Shown here one piece after another: positions 17,717 through 22,584 of a stretch of 22,584 nucleotides of DNA. The notes below the pieces were generated by a model that did not search any database, was not told the origin of the DNA, and saw only the letters and a program-made list of their open reading frames with translations. Each line of letters starts with the position of its first letter. The stretch's first letter is position 1. The position numbers were made by a program, and so were the translations under genes. The stretch is from positions 1 to 22,584 of IMG/VR virus record IMGVR_UViG_3300017727_000180. One strand, written 5' to 3'. Source of the stretch: a virus.

Positions 17717-18775
17717 TTAACTTCTCAATAGTTTTTGAAATTCACTGCTTACCTGTGCTGCAACACTTGGCGTAAATATATTAATGTTTCGTAGTTCATT
17801 GTTTGTGTCTATCAGTCTATCTAGATATGTGACAGGTATTTTATTAAGTTGTCCGACTTCGTTATCAACACCACCACTAATGTTAATATTTAAATCAACG
17901 ATATTTTGATTGGTGTCAGTATAATGTGCAGCAGCATTATATTGTAAAGTGCTATTAGAAGTAATAAGACTTCTGACCAGATCATCATCCCATAATAATA
18001 CATTGGGCTGATTCGGCTGTGAAAAAATAGTAGTACTATTAGGTAGTGTGAAAGATGATAGTTGTGCTGTTGCTGTTGCCTGTGTTCCATTTGCAATATT
18101 TGGTTCTGATATGGTTATTGTTGGAGCACTAGTAAACTCTTCGCCGCCAGTAGTAACTGCTATAGATTGAATGGTCTGCGAAGTCAAAACAGTACTCCCA
18201 TCAAGATAGGTCATAATTGCTTGCGCTTTTGCGCCCTTACCACCCCCCTTAGTTATGGTTACTGTGGGTGGAGATGTGTATCCACTACCTCCATTAGTCA
18301 GTGTTATTGACTTAACATCAACAATAGGTTTGACTGTAAGTTGACCAAGATCATAGTTCTTCTCTAGTATTCTAGCCTTAAATCCTGTTCCAAACTCATC
18401 AAGATCTGATCTATCAGCAATAACGTCACCAACATAAAACTCACCATGCATTCGTGCCGTGGTATTAATTACTCTATTAGGATAAAAAAGCTTTGCAGCA
18501 TCATAAACATCTAGACTACTCATAGGCCATCCCTGCTTACGAAGACTAGGGTTCAATAAGAAAAATGTCCAATAAAAGTCAGAGGTTCCATATAACTCAT
18601 ACGAAAGAACATCAGGTCTTTGACCATCCTGAATATAATACTTTTCATAGAAAGACGCATCATCAGCTATTTGATCGATGAGATCTATATAAGTGGTAAG
18701 GTTGTGAAACGTAGTGTCGAATGTTTCATTACCAAAATTATATGCTACTGTGGGAAAGTTTCTAAAAAATGACAT
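17717..18775 (-). CDS. gp53: Baseplate wedge protein gp53 with an internal beta-module insertion (352 aa)
   Basis: gp53 clamps neighbouring wedges together around gp6/gp25. 'YYIQDGQRPDVLSYELYGTS' then 'DFYWTFFLLN' (residues 46 to 75) matches T4 'YYIKGSPRPEELANAIYGNP' then 'QLYWVLLMCN'. The C-terminus 'YLDRLIDTNNELRNINIF' matches T4 'YEAAVLENEKLRQIKII'. T4 gp53 has 196 residues; the extra about 150 residues (about 150 to 300) sit between these two conserved ends and hold two GSGYTSPPTVTI-type repeats plus 'GAKAQA'. A nearly identical module type is found in gp8 of this window. It lies one base after the gp48-type gene. Confidence 0.87.
   Translation of the reverse strand: MSFFRNFPTVAYNFGNETFDTTFHNLTTYIDLIDQIADDASFYEKYYIQDGQRPDVLSYELYGTSDFYWTFFLLNPSLRKQGWPMSSLDVYDAAKLFYPNRVINTTARMHGEFYVGDVIADRSDLDEFGTGFKARILEKNYDLGQLTVKPIVDVKSITLTNGGSGYTSPPTVTITKGGGKGAKAQAIMTYLDGSTVLTSQTIQSIAVTTGGEEFTSAPTITISEPNIANGTQATATAQLSSFTLPNSTTIFSQPNQPNVLLWDDDLVRSLITSNSTLQYNAAAHYTDTNQNIVDLNINISGGVDNEVGQLNKIPVTYLDRLIDTNNELRNINIFTPSVAAQVSSEFQKLLRS
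18056..18316 (-). repeat. Two tandem GSGY-type beta repeats inside gp53
   Basis: Residues about 154 to 240 of gp53 contain two related units: 'ITLTNGGSGYTSPPTVTITK' followed by GA-rich turns, and 'IAVTTGGEEFTSAPTITISE' followed by 'GTQATATAQL'. The pattern is 'I.vt.GG..yTs.PTvTI...n...A.A.A'. The repeats lie between gp53 N- and C-terminal parts, so they are an insertion, probably a surface-exposed beta domain. The second copy has lost the SGY core (GEEF). A third copy of the type occurs in gp8. Confidence 0.75.
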
Positions 18776-18776
18776 A

Positions 18777-19775
18777 TTATCCTGCCCCTGCTGATATTAC
18801 ATAGTCTGGATTATCTATTGCAGTAACCTCACTTATAATATCTCTCTTAGTCAATGCTCTTTCTTCTACAAACGATAGTGAAATGTCTGTTTCTTGGAAG
18901 TTACCATCCTTGTGAAAAGCCATACCCGTTGCATTGTACACAACATCAACGTTAGCCAAGAAAGATGGTAATATCTTAGTTGCAACTCTTTTATTGTCAT
19001 AGAACATTTTTATATTGAACTTACTAGGAAATCTCAGTGCAGCATTCAATCCCTCATCAGAAGTATCAGGATACATTTCTTCTCTAAAGAACTGAACTAT
19101 CTGTTTGACTTCCTCTGCCTCTACTTGAGAAGTTGGAATCATTTTAAATGTAAATCTAAACTGCCTGACACCAATGCCTCTGAGAGTAGATCTTCTATTA
19201 GGGTTCAGTGCAATGCCTGTTGTAGTTTCAATAGCACCTTGAACTTCAGGACTAAGTTTACTAGATAAACGAAGTGCAGCAACCTGTGCGCCCTCACTCT
19301 TAAGTCCTACATTGAAAGCCTCTTGTATTGAGGCAAAGTCTGGCGTGATATTATTTTTTATTGCATTTAGGATCGTTTTACCACTAGCGTTTGGATCTCC
19401 CAAAGCTTTTGCTGCTGCAGAACCTATGATACCTAGATCAACATTAGTGTATTCAATGTTATCCTGAAACTGTAATGTTGAAGGTAAATACATTGTAGCT
19501 TTACGTCCACTACCGACACGTGCAGGTATACTTCCTCTGACTGTTTTTTGCTGTCCTTTGAACCCATCATCACCACTGTTTTGTAATGCACGTTCTCTAT
19601 TTGTTGTTCCAGAAGCCGCTTCAACCAATCCACTGAACACAGTTTCAGGCAAAGTCTTATAGTTCTCTTGAATAGCCTCAAAAGTTATCCTACCTTTGTA
19701 ACCGTCATCTTCTAGAGGAAACTTAAAGTTCTTTTTGATTTGATTTACTCCATTTACGGAAGTTCTAAAGACCAT
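18777..19775 (-). CDS. gp48: Baseplate tail tube cap protein, gp48/gp54 type (332 aa)
   Basis: gp48 and gp54 are related T4 proteins that cap the hub and start the tail tube. Here 'MYLPSTLQFQDNIEYTNVDL' then GIIG (residues 95 to 118) is the family's 'lYlPs.iq..d...Y.n.dLG..G' segment. The C-terminal tube domain shows 'RQFRFTFKMIPTSQVEAEEV' then 'KQIVQFFREEMYP', 'LRFPSKFNIKMF' and 'DISLSFVEERALTKRDI', the usual pattern of this group. Length 332 fits either gp48 (364) or gp54 (320); no second such gene is seen on this strand, so gp48 is preferred but gp54 remains possible. It is the first gene of the minus-strand operon, with a perfect late promoter 32 bases upstream and an AGGTAGG ribosome site 5 bases before the ATG. 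Confidence 0.82.
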   Translation of the reverse strand: MVFRTSVNGVNQIKKNFKFPLEDDGYKGRITFEAIQENYKTLPETVFSGLVEAASGTTNRERALQNSGDDGFKGQQKTVRGSIPARVGSGRKATMYLPSTLQFQDNIEYTNVDLGIIGSAAAKALGDPNASGKTILNAIKNNITPDFASIQEAFNVGLKSEGAQVAALRLSSKLSPEVQGAIETTTGIALNPNRRSTLRGIGVRQFRFTFKMIPTSQVEAEEVKQIVQFFREEMYPDTSDEGLNAALRFPSKFNIKMFYDNKRVATKILPSFLANVDVVYNATGMAFHKDGNFQETDISLSFVEERALTKRDIISEVTAIDNPDYVISAGAG

Positions 19776-19789
19776 ATTGCCTACCTAAA

Positions 19790-19797
19790 TATAAAAA
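19790..19797 (+). promoter_or_regulatory. Probable T4-type late promoter before gp4
   Basis: TATAAAAA on the plus strand matches the late octamer TATAAATA at 7 of 8 positions and lies 33 bases before the gp4 ATG, almost the same distance as the opposite-strand promoter to gp48. The 47-base gap between the two ATGs has no other candidate for the plus strand. One mismatch in an A/T-rich stretch makes this less certain than the perfect copies. Confidence 0.45.
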
Positions 19798-19806
19798 AGT
19801 TTCTAT

Positions 19807-19814
19807 TATTTATA
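19807..19814 (-). promoter_or_regulatory. T4-type late promoter before gp48
   Basis: The minus strand reads TATAAATA, a perfect late octamer, 32 bases before the gp48 ATG. Expected transcription start is near 19800, leaving a leader of about 25 bases with the AGGTAGG ribosome site. It is the natural head of the whole baseplate operon. Confidence 0.75.
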
Positions 19815-19822
19815 AGGTATCT

Positions 19823-20314
19823 ATGGCATATTCTGGCAAGTATAATGTTAAAAACCGTTCTAAGTACAAAGGAGATGCTGATAATGTAGTCTTTAGATCT
19901 CTTTGGGAAAGAAATGCGTTCAAGTGGTGTGATGATGCAAAGGATATTGTTGCATGGTCTAGTGAAGAAGTTGTGATACCTTACTTCTATGAGGTTGATA
20001 AAAAGTACCATAGATACTTCATGGATCTTAAGATTACTTATAAAACTGGTAAGACAGTTCTAGTTGAAATAAAACCTAATAAAGAAACTGCACCACCAAA
20101 GTTCAATGGCAGAAAGTCTAAGAGATACATCAGTGAAGGAATGACCTATGTAAAGAATATGAACAAGTGGGCTGCTGCACAGAACTATGCTGCAGATCGT
20201 GGTTGGGGATTTCAAATATGGACTGAGAATGAACTCAGCGCCATGGGCATTTTACCTAAACCTAAGAAAACTATAAAGCCCTTAAAACCATTACGTAAAC
20301 CTAAAAAGAAATAG
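19823..20314 (+). CDS. gp4: Head completion protein gp4, TnsA-like nuclease fold (163 aa)
   Basis: T4 gp4 (also called gp50) acts at the end of DNA packaging and is needed for heads to join tails. The sequence 'KNRSKYKGDADNVVFRSLWE' then RN, 'SSEEVVIPY', 'KKYHRYFMDLKI' and 'VLVEIKP' follows the gp4 family closely. Residues Glu29, Asp68 and the ExK pair Glu82/Lys84 fit the catalytic layout of the TnsA/PD-(D/E)xK nuclease fold, suggesting that it trims or processes DNA ends (known proposal for the family; activity inferred). Length 163 versus 150 in T4. The last 20 residues are strongly basic (KPKKT..KPLKPLRKPKKK), a likely DNA-binding tail. An AAGG ribosome site lies 6 bases before the ATG. 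Confidence 0.87.
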   Translation: MAYSGKYNVKNRSKYKGDADNVVFRSLWERNAFKWCDDAKDIVAWSSEEVVIPYFYEVDKKYHRYFMDLKITYKTGKTVLVEIKPNKETAPPKFNGRKSKRYISEGMTYVKNMNKWAAAQNYAADRGWGFQIWTENELSAMGILPKPKKTIKPLKPLRKPKKK

Positions 20315-20399
20315 TATACTCACCTACCTCAAAGACCACTCTTTAATTATATACATTTTTAATGATTCGTCAACCCCTAAAATAGATATAAATAACACT
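20315..20399. other. Short intergenic region between gp4 and the 194-aa gene
   Basis: This 85-base AT-rich spacer is the longest non-coding stretch in the window. It ends in a perfect late promoter octamer (annotated separately). A small inverted repeat AAAGA/TCTTT (20331 to 20344) has a 4-base loop but no T-run, and AGTATACT (20313 to 20320) is a palindrome; neither is convincing as a terminator or operator. I see no small gene in it. Confidence 0.5.
20387..20394 (+). promoter_or_regulatory. T4-type late promoter almost adjoining the start codon of the 194-aa gene
   Basis: TATAAATA on the plus strand is a perfect late octamer. Only 5 bases separate it from the ATG at 20400. With the usual T4 spacing, transcription would begin at or within a base or two of the A of the ATG, so the message would be leaderless; no Shine-Dalgarno sequence is present upstream of this ATG either. 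Confidence 0.65.
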
Positions 20400-20984
20400 A
20401 TGGCAGATTTATTTAAGAACTTAGAAATAGAAGCGTTTCGTGCAGGTATCACCCCTAGAACAAAAGAGTCTAGGGCTTGGTTCCGTAAACGTCTAGGCGG
20501 TATTCGTAAAATGAACCGTAACGATGTAATGAAAGATGATTCATTAAAGTTAGTCAACAGGCAACTAGTTGGATCAATGCAGATGTTTTTCTATGACCCA
20601 AAACATAAAGACACGTTACCCTACTATGATGCATTCCCTTTGACTATTGTGATTGGTCCTGCTAAAGGTGGCTTCCTTGGTTTGAACTTACATTACCTAC
20701 CAATGGCACTAAGAGCAAAGTTCTTGGATGCTCTGATGGATGTGACAACTAACGACAAGTTCAATGAAAGCACACGCTTTGATGTAACCTATGATATGCT
20801 AAAGTCTGCTGCAAAATACAAATACTTTAAACCTTGTGTAAAGCATTACTTGACAACTCATGTTAGAAGTCGGTTTGCTAGGATACCTGCACCTGAATGG
20901 GAAATCGCAACGTTCTTACCCACTGCTTCTTGGCAGAAGGGAACAGGTACGCAAGTGTACAGAGACTCTAAGAGGATGATTTAA
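20400..20984 (+). CDS. Conserved T4-like phage protein of unknown function (194 aa)
   Basis: I recognise the type from T4-like phages but cannot name its function with confidence. Features: a basic N-terminal 45 residues (RTKESRAWFRKRLGGIRKMN), the core 'MFFYDPKHKDTLPYYDAFPL' then 'TIVIGPAKGGFLGLNLHYLP', helices, 'FKPCVKHYLTTHVRSRFARI' and 'WEIATFLPTASWQ'. No enzymatic motif, membrane segment or signal peptide is visible. It lies between gp4 and a tail tube-type gene, so a role in head or tail completion is likely; in T4, genes 3 and 2 lie next to gene 4, so gp2 (DNA end protector) or gp3 (tail terminator) equivalents are possibilities suggested only by synteny. No ATG occurs upstream in frame, and the start lacks a Shine-Dalgarno site. 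Confidence 0.75.
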   Translation: MADLFKNLEIEAFRAGITPRTKESRAWFRKRLGGIRKMNRNDVMKDDSLKLVNRQLVGSMQMFFYDPKHKDTLPYYDAFPLTIVIGPAKGGFLGLNLHYLPMALRAKFLDALMDVTTNDKFNESTRFDVTYDMLKSAAKYKYFKPCVKHYLTTHVRSRFARIPAPEWEIATFLPTASWQKGTGTQVYRDSKRMI

Positions 20985-21703
20985 TGGCTAGTGTCGATCA
21001 ATTAAAAAGCTTAGTGTCTAGAAAAGATGGTATAGCACGTCCAAATGTATTCAGGGTTAAGCTACCAACAATCCCTGGTGCTACCTCCGAAGAAGTAAAC
21101 TTGCTCTGTAAGGACGTTATATTGCCCGGTAAGCAGGTTCTGACGAATGAACGCAGGATTGGTATGCAAATGCAGAAGGTTCCTTATGGGTATGCCGTTA
21201 CAGACATTTCCATGACCTTTCAAGTTCTAAATGATTATGGTATACGAAAGTACTTTGATACTTGGCAAAGTCTTGCTGTAGATCAGGATGGTCAGACAGC
21301 AGGATATCTCAGAGGCAAAGAAGGATACGGAAAACAGATTGTGATTGAACAGTTGAAGAAAGGTATTGGTCTTCCTGTCTACTCCACACCTCTTGGCATT
21401 CCTAAACTGCCATCAGAAATACAAAATAGATTACCTAAGTTTGGTCCTATTGATCTTGCACAAGGTCAGTTTGACTTGGACTTTGTTACAGGTGATGATG
21501 TAATATATTCGTGTACGTTGTTTGACGCATTCCCTACCACCATGAACGACATTCAGTTGAACAATGATATTGATGGTGTCGTGGAGTTGAATGTGCAAAT
21601 GTCGTATACAAAATGGATTCCAAATGAAGTTGAAGCTACAAGTAATATAGAAAAGTTTTTGACAACTCAAATAGGAACAGCAATAGGAAGAGTATTTAAT
21701 TAA
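20984..21703 (+). CDS. Tail tube-type protein, gp19/gp54 family (239 aa)
   Basis: The pattern 'ARPNVFRVKLP' then 'NLLCKDVILPGKQVLTNERR', 'YGYAVTDISMTFQVLNDYGI' and 'KYFDTWQSLAVDQ' is that of phage tail tube folds (T4 gp19: ARPNLFQVEI..., FQCKATALPAG, WTVTVMND, FVDWQSIA). The C-terminal 'SCTLFDAFPTTMNDIQLNND' then 'IDGVVELNVQMSYTKW' matches the tube 'a.P..i..i.l......i..f.V...Y..W' ending. At 239 aa it is longer than T4 gp19 (163) owing to a loop rich in Gly, Pro and Leu (about residues 105 to 160). It may be the major tube protein, a tube paralogue, or the gp54 tube initiator; the neighbourhood (gp4, gp26) does not decide. The start overlaps the previous stop (TAATG), with GAGG upstream. Confidence 0.75.
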   Translation: MASVDQLKSLVSRKDGIARPNVFRVKLPTIPGATSEEVNLLCKDVILPGKQVLTNERRIGMQMQKVPYGYAVTDISMTFQVLNDYGIRKYFDTWQSLAVDQDGQTAGYLRGKEGYGKQIVIEQLKKGIGLPVYSTPLGIPKLPSEIQNRLPKFGPIDLAQGQFDLDFVTGDDVIYSCTLFDAFPTTMNDIQLNNDIDGVVELNVQMSYTKWIPNEVEATSNIEKFLTTQIGTAIGRVFN

Positions 21704-21715
21704 AGGATGAAATGA

Positions 21716-22423
21716 ATGGCACTACCTAAACTAAATGATAAACCAAAATATGAACTTGTTATACCTTCGTCACAACAGGCAGTTAGATTTAGACCATATC
21801 TCGTAAAGGAAGAGAAGGTCTTGATGTTAGCAATGGAGAGTGAGGATCAAACACAGGTCTTCAATGCTATTGCAGATACTATTGAAGCTTGTGTCGAAGA
21901 ACCGATAAGCAAAAAAGCACTGACTAGTTTTGATGTTGAATATATGTTCGTCAAAATCAGATCTAAGTCGGTAGGAGAAAATATAGAACTCAAACCTAAG
22001 TGTGAACATTGTGAAGCAGAAAATGAAGTAAAGATTATTCTTGATGACATAACTTTGGATATGCCTGATGTTGATTATGTTATAAAGTTGAACAACGATA
22101 TTAGTATTAGGATGCAGTATCCGACATACCTTAGTATTATGGATTTGGCTAGTCTTGATGTGAAGTCTAATACAGAACAAACATTTGCTATGATTTTAAA
22201 ATGTATTGAATCTGTTATGACTGAAGATGAAAATATGCCATTTAAGGATGAAAGTTATAGTTCTCAGATGGAGTTTATAGAGTCTTTGAGTTCTGAACAG
22301 TTTGATATGATTAGGAAGTTTATTGAGACCATGCCACAAGTGACCTATGATGCGTCATATGAATGTGTTGGGTGTCAAAAGAAAAATGAGTTGGTTTTGA
22401 AAGGTATGAATGATTTTTTTTAG
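21716..22423 (+). CDS. gp26: Baseplate hub assembly protein gp26, likely frameshift donor (235 aa)
   Basis: T4 gp26 is needed for central hub assembly. 'YELVIPSSQQAVRFRPYLVK' then EEKVLMLAMES at the N-terminus and 'FDVEYMFVKIRSKSVGENIE' follow the gp26 family pattern. Two CxxC pairs (Cys96/Cys99 in CEHC and Cys217/Cys220 in CVGC), each followed by a '.NE..' strand, suggest a zinc ribbon. Length 235 versus 208 in T4. The start at 21716 is chosen because AAAGGATG lies 5 to 12 bases before it; an ATG at 21712 is in another frame and stops after five codons. The last codons before the stop form an 8-T run fitting -1 slippage (see the next entry). Confidence 0.85.
   Translation: MALPKLNDKPKYELVIPSSQQAVRFRPYLVKEEKVLMLAMESEDQTQVFNAIADTIEACVEEPISKKALTSFDVEYMFVKIRSKSVGENIELKPKCEHCEAENEVKIILDDITLDMPDVDYVIKLNNDISIRMQYPTYLSIMDLASLDVKSNTEQTFAMILKCIESVMTEDENMPFKDESYSSQMEFIESLSSEQFDMIRKFIETMPQVTYDASYECVGCQKKNELVLKGMNDFF
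22400..22404 (+). promoter_or_regulatory. Internal Shine-Dalgarno-like sequence before the slippery site
   Basis: AAAGG lies 9 bases before the T-run at the end of gp26. Shine-Dalgarno-like elements at about this distance are known to stimulate -1 frameshifting (the Escherichia coli dnaX case). No start codon in a useful frame follows it, so it is unlikely to be an ordinary ribosome binding site. Confidence 0.4.
22414..22420 (+). other. Probable -1 programmed ribosomal frameshift site (T-run)
   Basis: In the gp26 frame the codons are GAT TTT TTT TAG. Bases 22414 to 22420 form T TTT TTT, a valid X XXY YYZ slippery heptamer, directly followed by the stop codon. A -1 slip gives TTT TTT TTA and opens the downstream frame. 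A stem of 8 pairs (TAACTTGG at 22440 to 22447 with TCAAGTTA at 22458 to 22465, one G-T pair) starts 19 bases later, somewhat far for a stimulator. Confidence 0.65.
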
Positions 22424-22584
22424 TATCTCTTTCCCATGATAACTTGGTGAACTACTATCAAGTTAATTTTCAGTTGATACAGAATCATAACTACTCTTTA
22501 GATGATGTTGAAAATATGATGCCTTGGGAAAGAGAAATCTACTTAGCTATGTTGATCGATCAAATAGAAGAACAAAGAAGAGAA
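22414..22584 (+). CDS. Frameshift extension of gp26, tail assembly chaperone-like (partial)
   Basis: The -1 frame relative to gp26 is open from 22414 to the window end (57 codons) and clearly coding: 'LSHDNLVNYYQVNFQLIQNH' then 'NYSLDDVENMMPWEREIYLA' and 'MLIDQIEEQRRE'. The block 'S..D.E.M..WER..Y...L..QIEEE' is the type found in the T half of tail assembly chaperones (lambda GT-like pairs) and in related T4-like proteins. This frame has a TGA stop at 22411 to 22413 and no ATG before the conserved part; the only early alternative is GTG at 22447 without a ribosome site. I infer that the product is made as a minority gp26 fusion through the T-run. The C-terminus lies outside the window; it could correspond to gp51 of T4 by position. 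Confidence 0.68.

Noticed and set aside
20313-20344. Terminator or operator after gp4 (AGTATACT palindrome and AAAGA/TCTTT hairpin)
   Set aside because: The hairpin has only five A/T-rich pairs and no following T-run; the palindrome is short and stands alone in an AT-rich spacer.
21712-21729. Alternative gp26 start at ATG 21712
   Set aside because: It is in a different frame and stops after five codons; the Shine-Dalgarno spacing also suits 21716.
21827-22180. Minus-strand frames of 117 and 67 codons opposite gp26
   Set aside because: gp26 on the plus strand is supported by family motifs and CxxC pairs; the opposite frames are rich in Ile, Phe, Cys and His with no recognisable domain.
22447-22449. 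Independent GTG start for the frame after gp26
   Set aside because: There is no ribosome site upstream, and it would cut off part of the open frame, which begins right at the T-run; frameshifting explains the layout better, though not with certainty.
1-22584. tRNA genes, CRISPR arrays, insertion sequences, integrase or defence/anti-defence genes
   Set aside because: I read both strands for these and saw none; the window is packed with structural phage genes and has no non-coding stretch long enough to hide an array or mobile element.

Overview
The window is a block of virion morphogenesis genes from a T4-like contractile-tailed phage (T4-type myovirus). It appears AT-rich, has almost no intergenic space, and resembles marine T4-like phages of cyanobacteria or Pelagibacter more than coliphage T4. 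Signs of this are the DUF4815-type fibre/baseplate proteins, the GSGY-type beta modules in gp53 and gp8, and the shortened gp7-like protein. The host cannot be read from the sequence. No tRNA, CRISPR array, insertion sequence or integrase is visible, and no stretch of 300 bases or more lacks a gene.

Minus-strand arm (about 19775 down to 1). Read in transcription order it encodes: a gp48/gp54-type tube cap; gp53 wedge; gp27-like hub; gp5-like OB fold plus tail lysozyme; a protein ending in a degenerate amidase-like domain; a beta-helical spike protein ending in an M15-type peptidase domain; gp25; gp6; a short gp7-like wedge protein; a protein with a gp10-type N-terminus; gp8; then three successive proteins (985, 255 and 559 aa) that look like a DUF4815 fibre/baseplate protein divided at domain borders. 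A further small gene starts at base 61 and runs off the window. Many junctions are ATGA or TAATG overlaps or gaps under 20 bases, so this is a translationally coupled operon. Perfect T4 late promoter octamers (TATAAATA) lie before gp48, gp25 and the gp10-like gene.

Plus-strand arm (19823 to the end). It encodes gp4 (head completion), a conserved protein I cannot name, a tail tube-type protein, and gp26. gp26 ends in a T-run that fits a -1 programmed frameshift into a 57-codon open frame with the look of a tail assembly chaperone extension, cut off by the window end. The two arms diverge from a 47-base intergenic region carrying back-to-back late promoters.

Together the genes make the central spike and hub (gp27, gp5-like, spike protein), the tube cap, the wedge (gp53, gp25, gp6, gp7-like, gp8), peripheral fibre-type proteins, a tube protein and assembly factors. 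The most interesting points are the -1 frameshift site, three peptidoglycan-enzyme folds in successive hub genes (one with all metal ligands apparently lost), the split of gp5 and of the DUF4815 protein into separate genes, and a late promoter placed so close to a start codon that a leaderless transcript is predicted.
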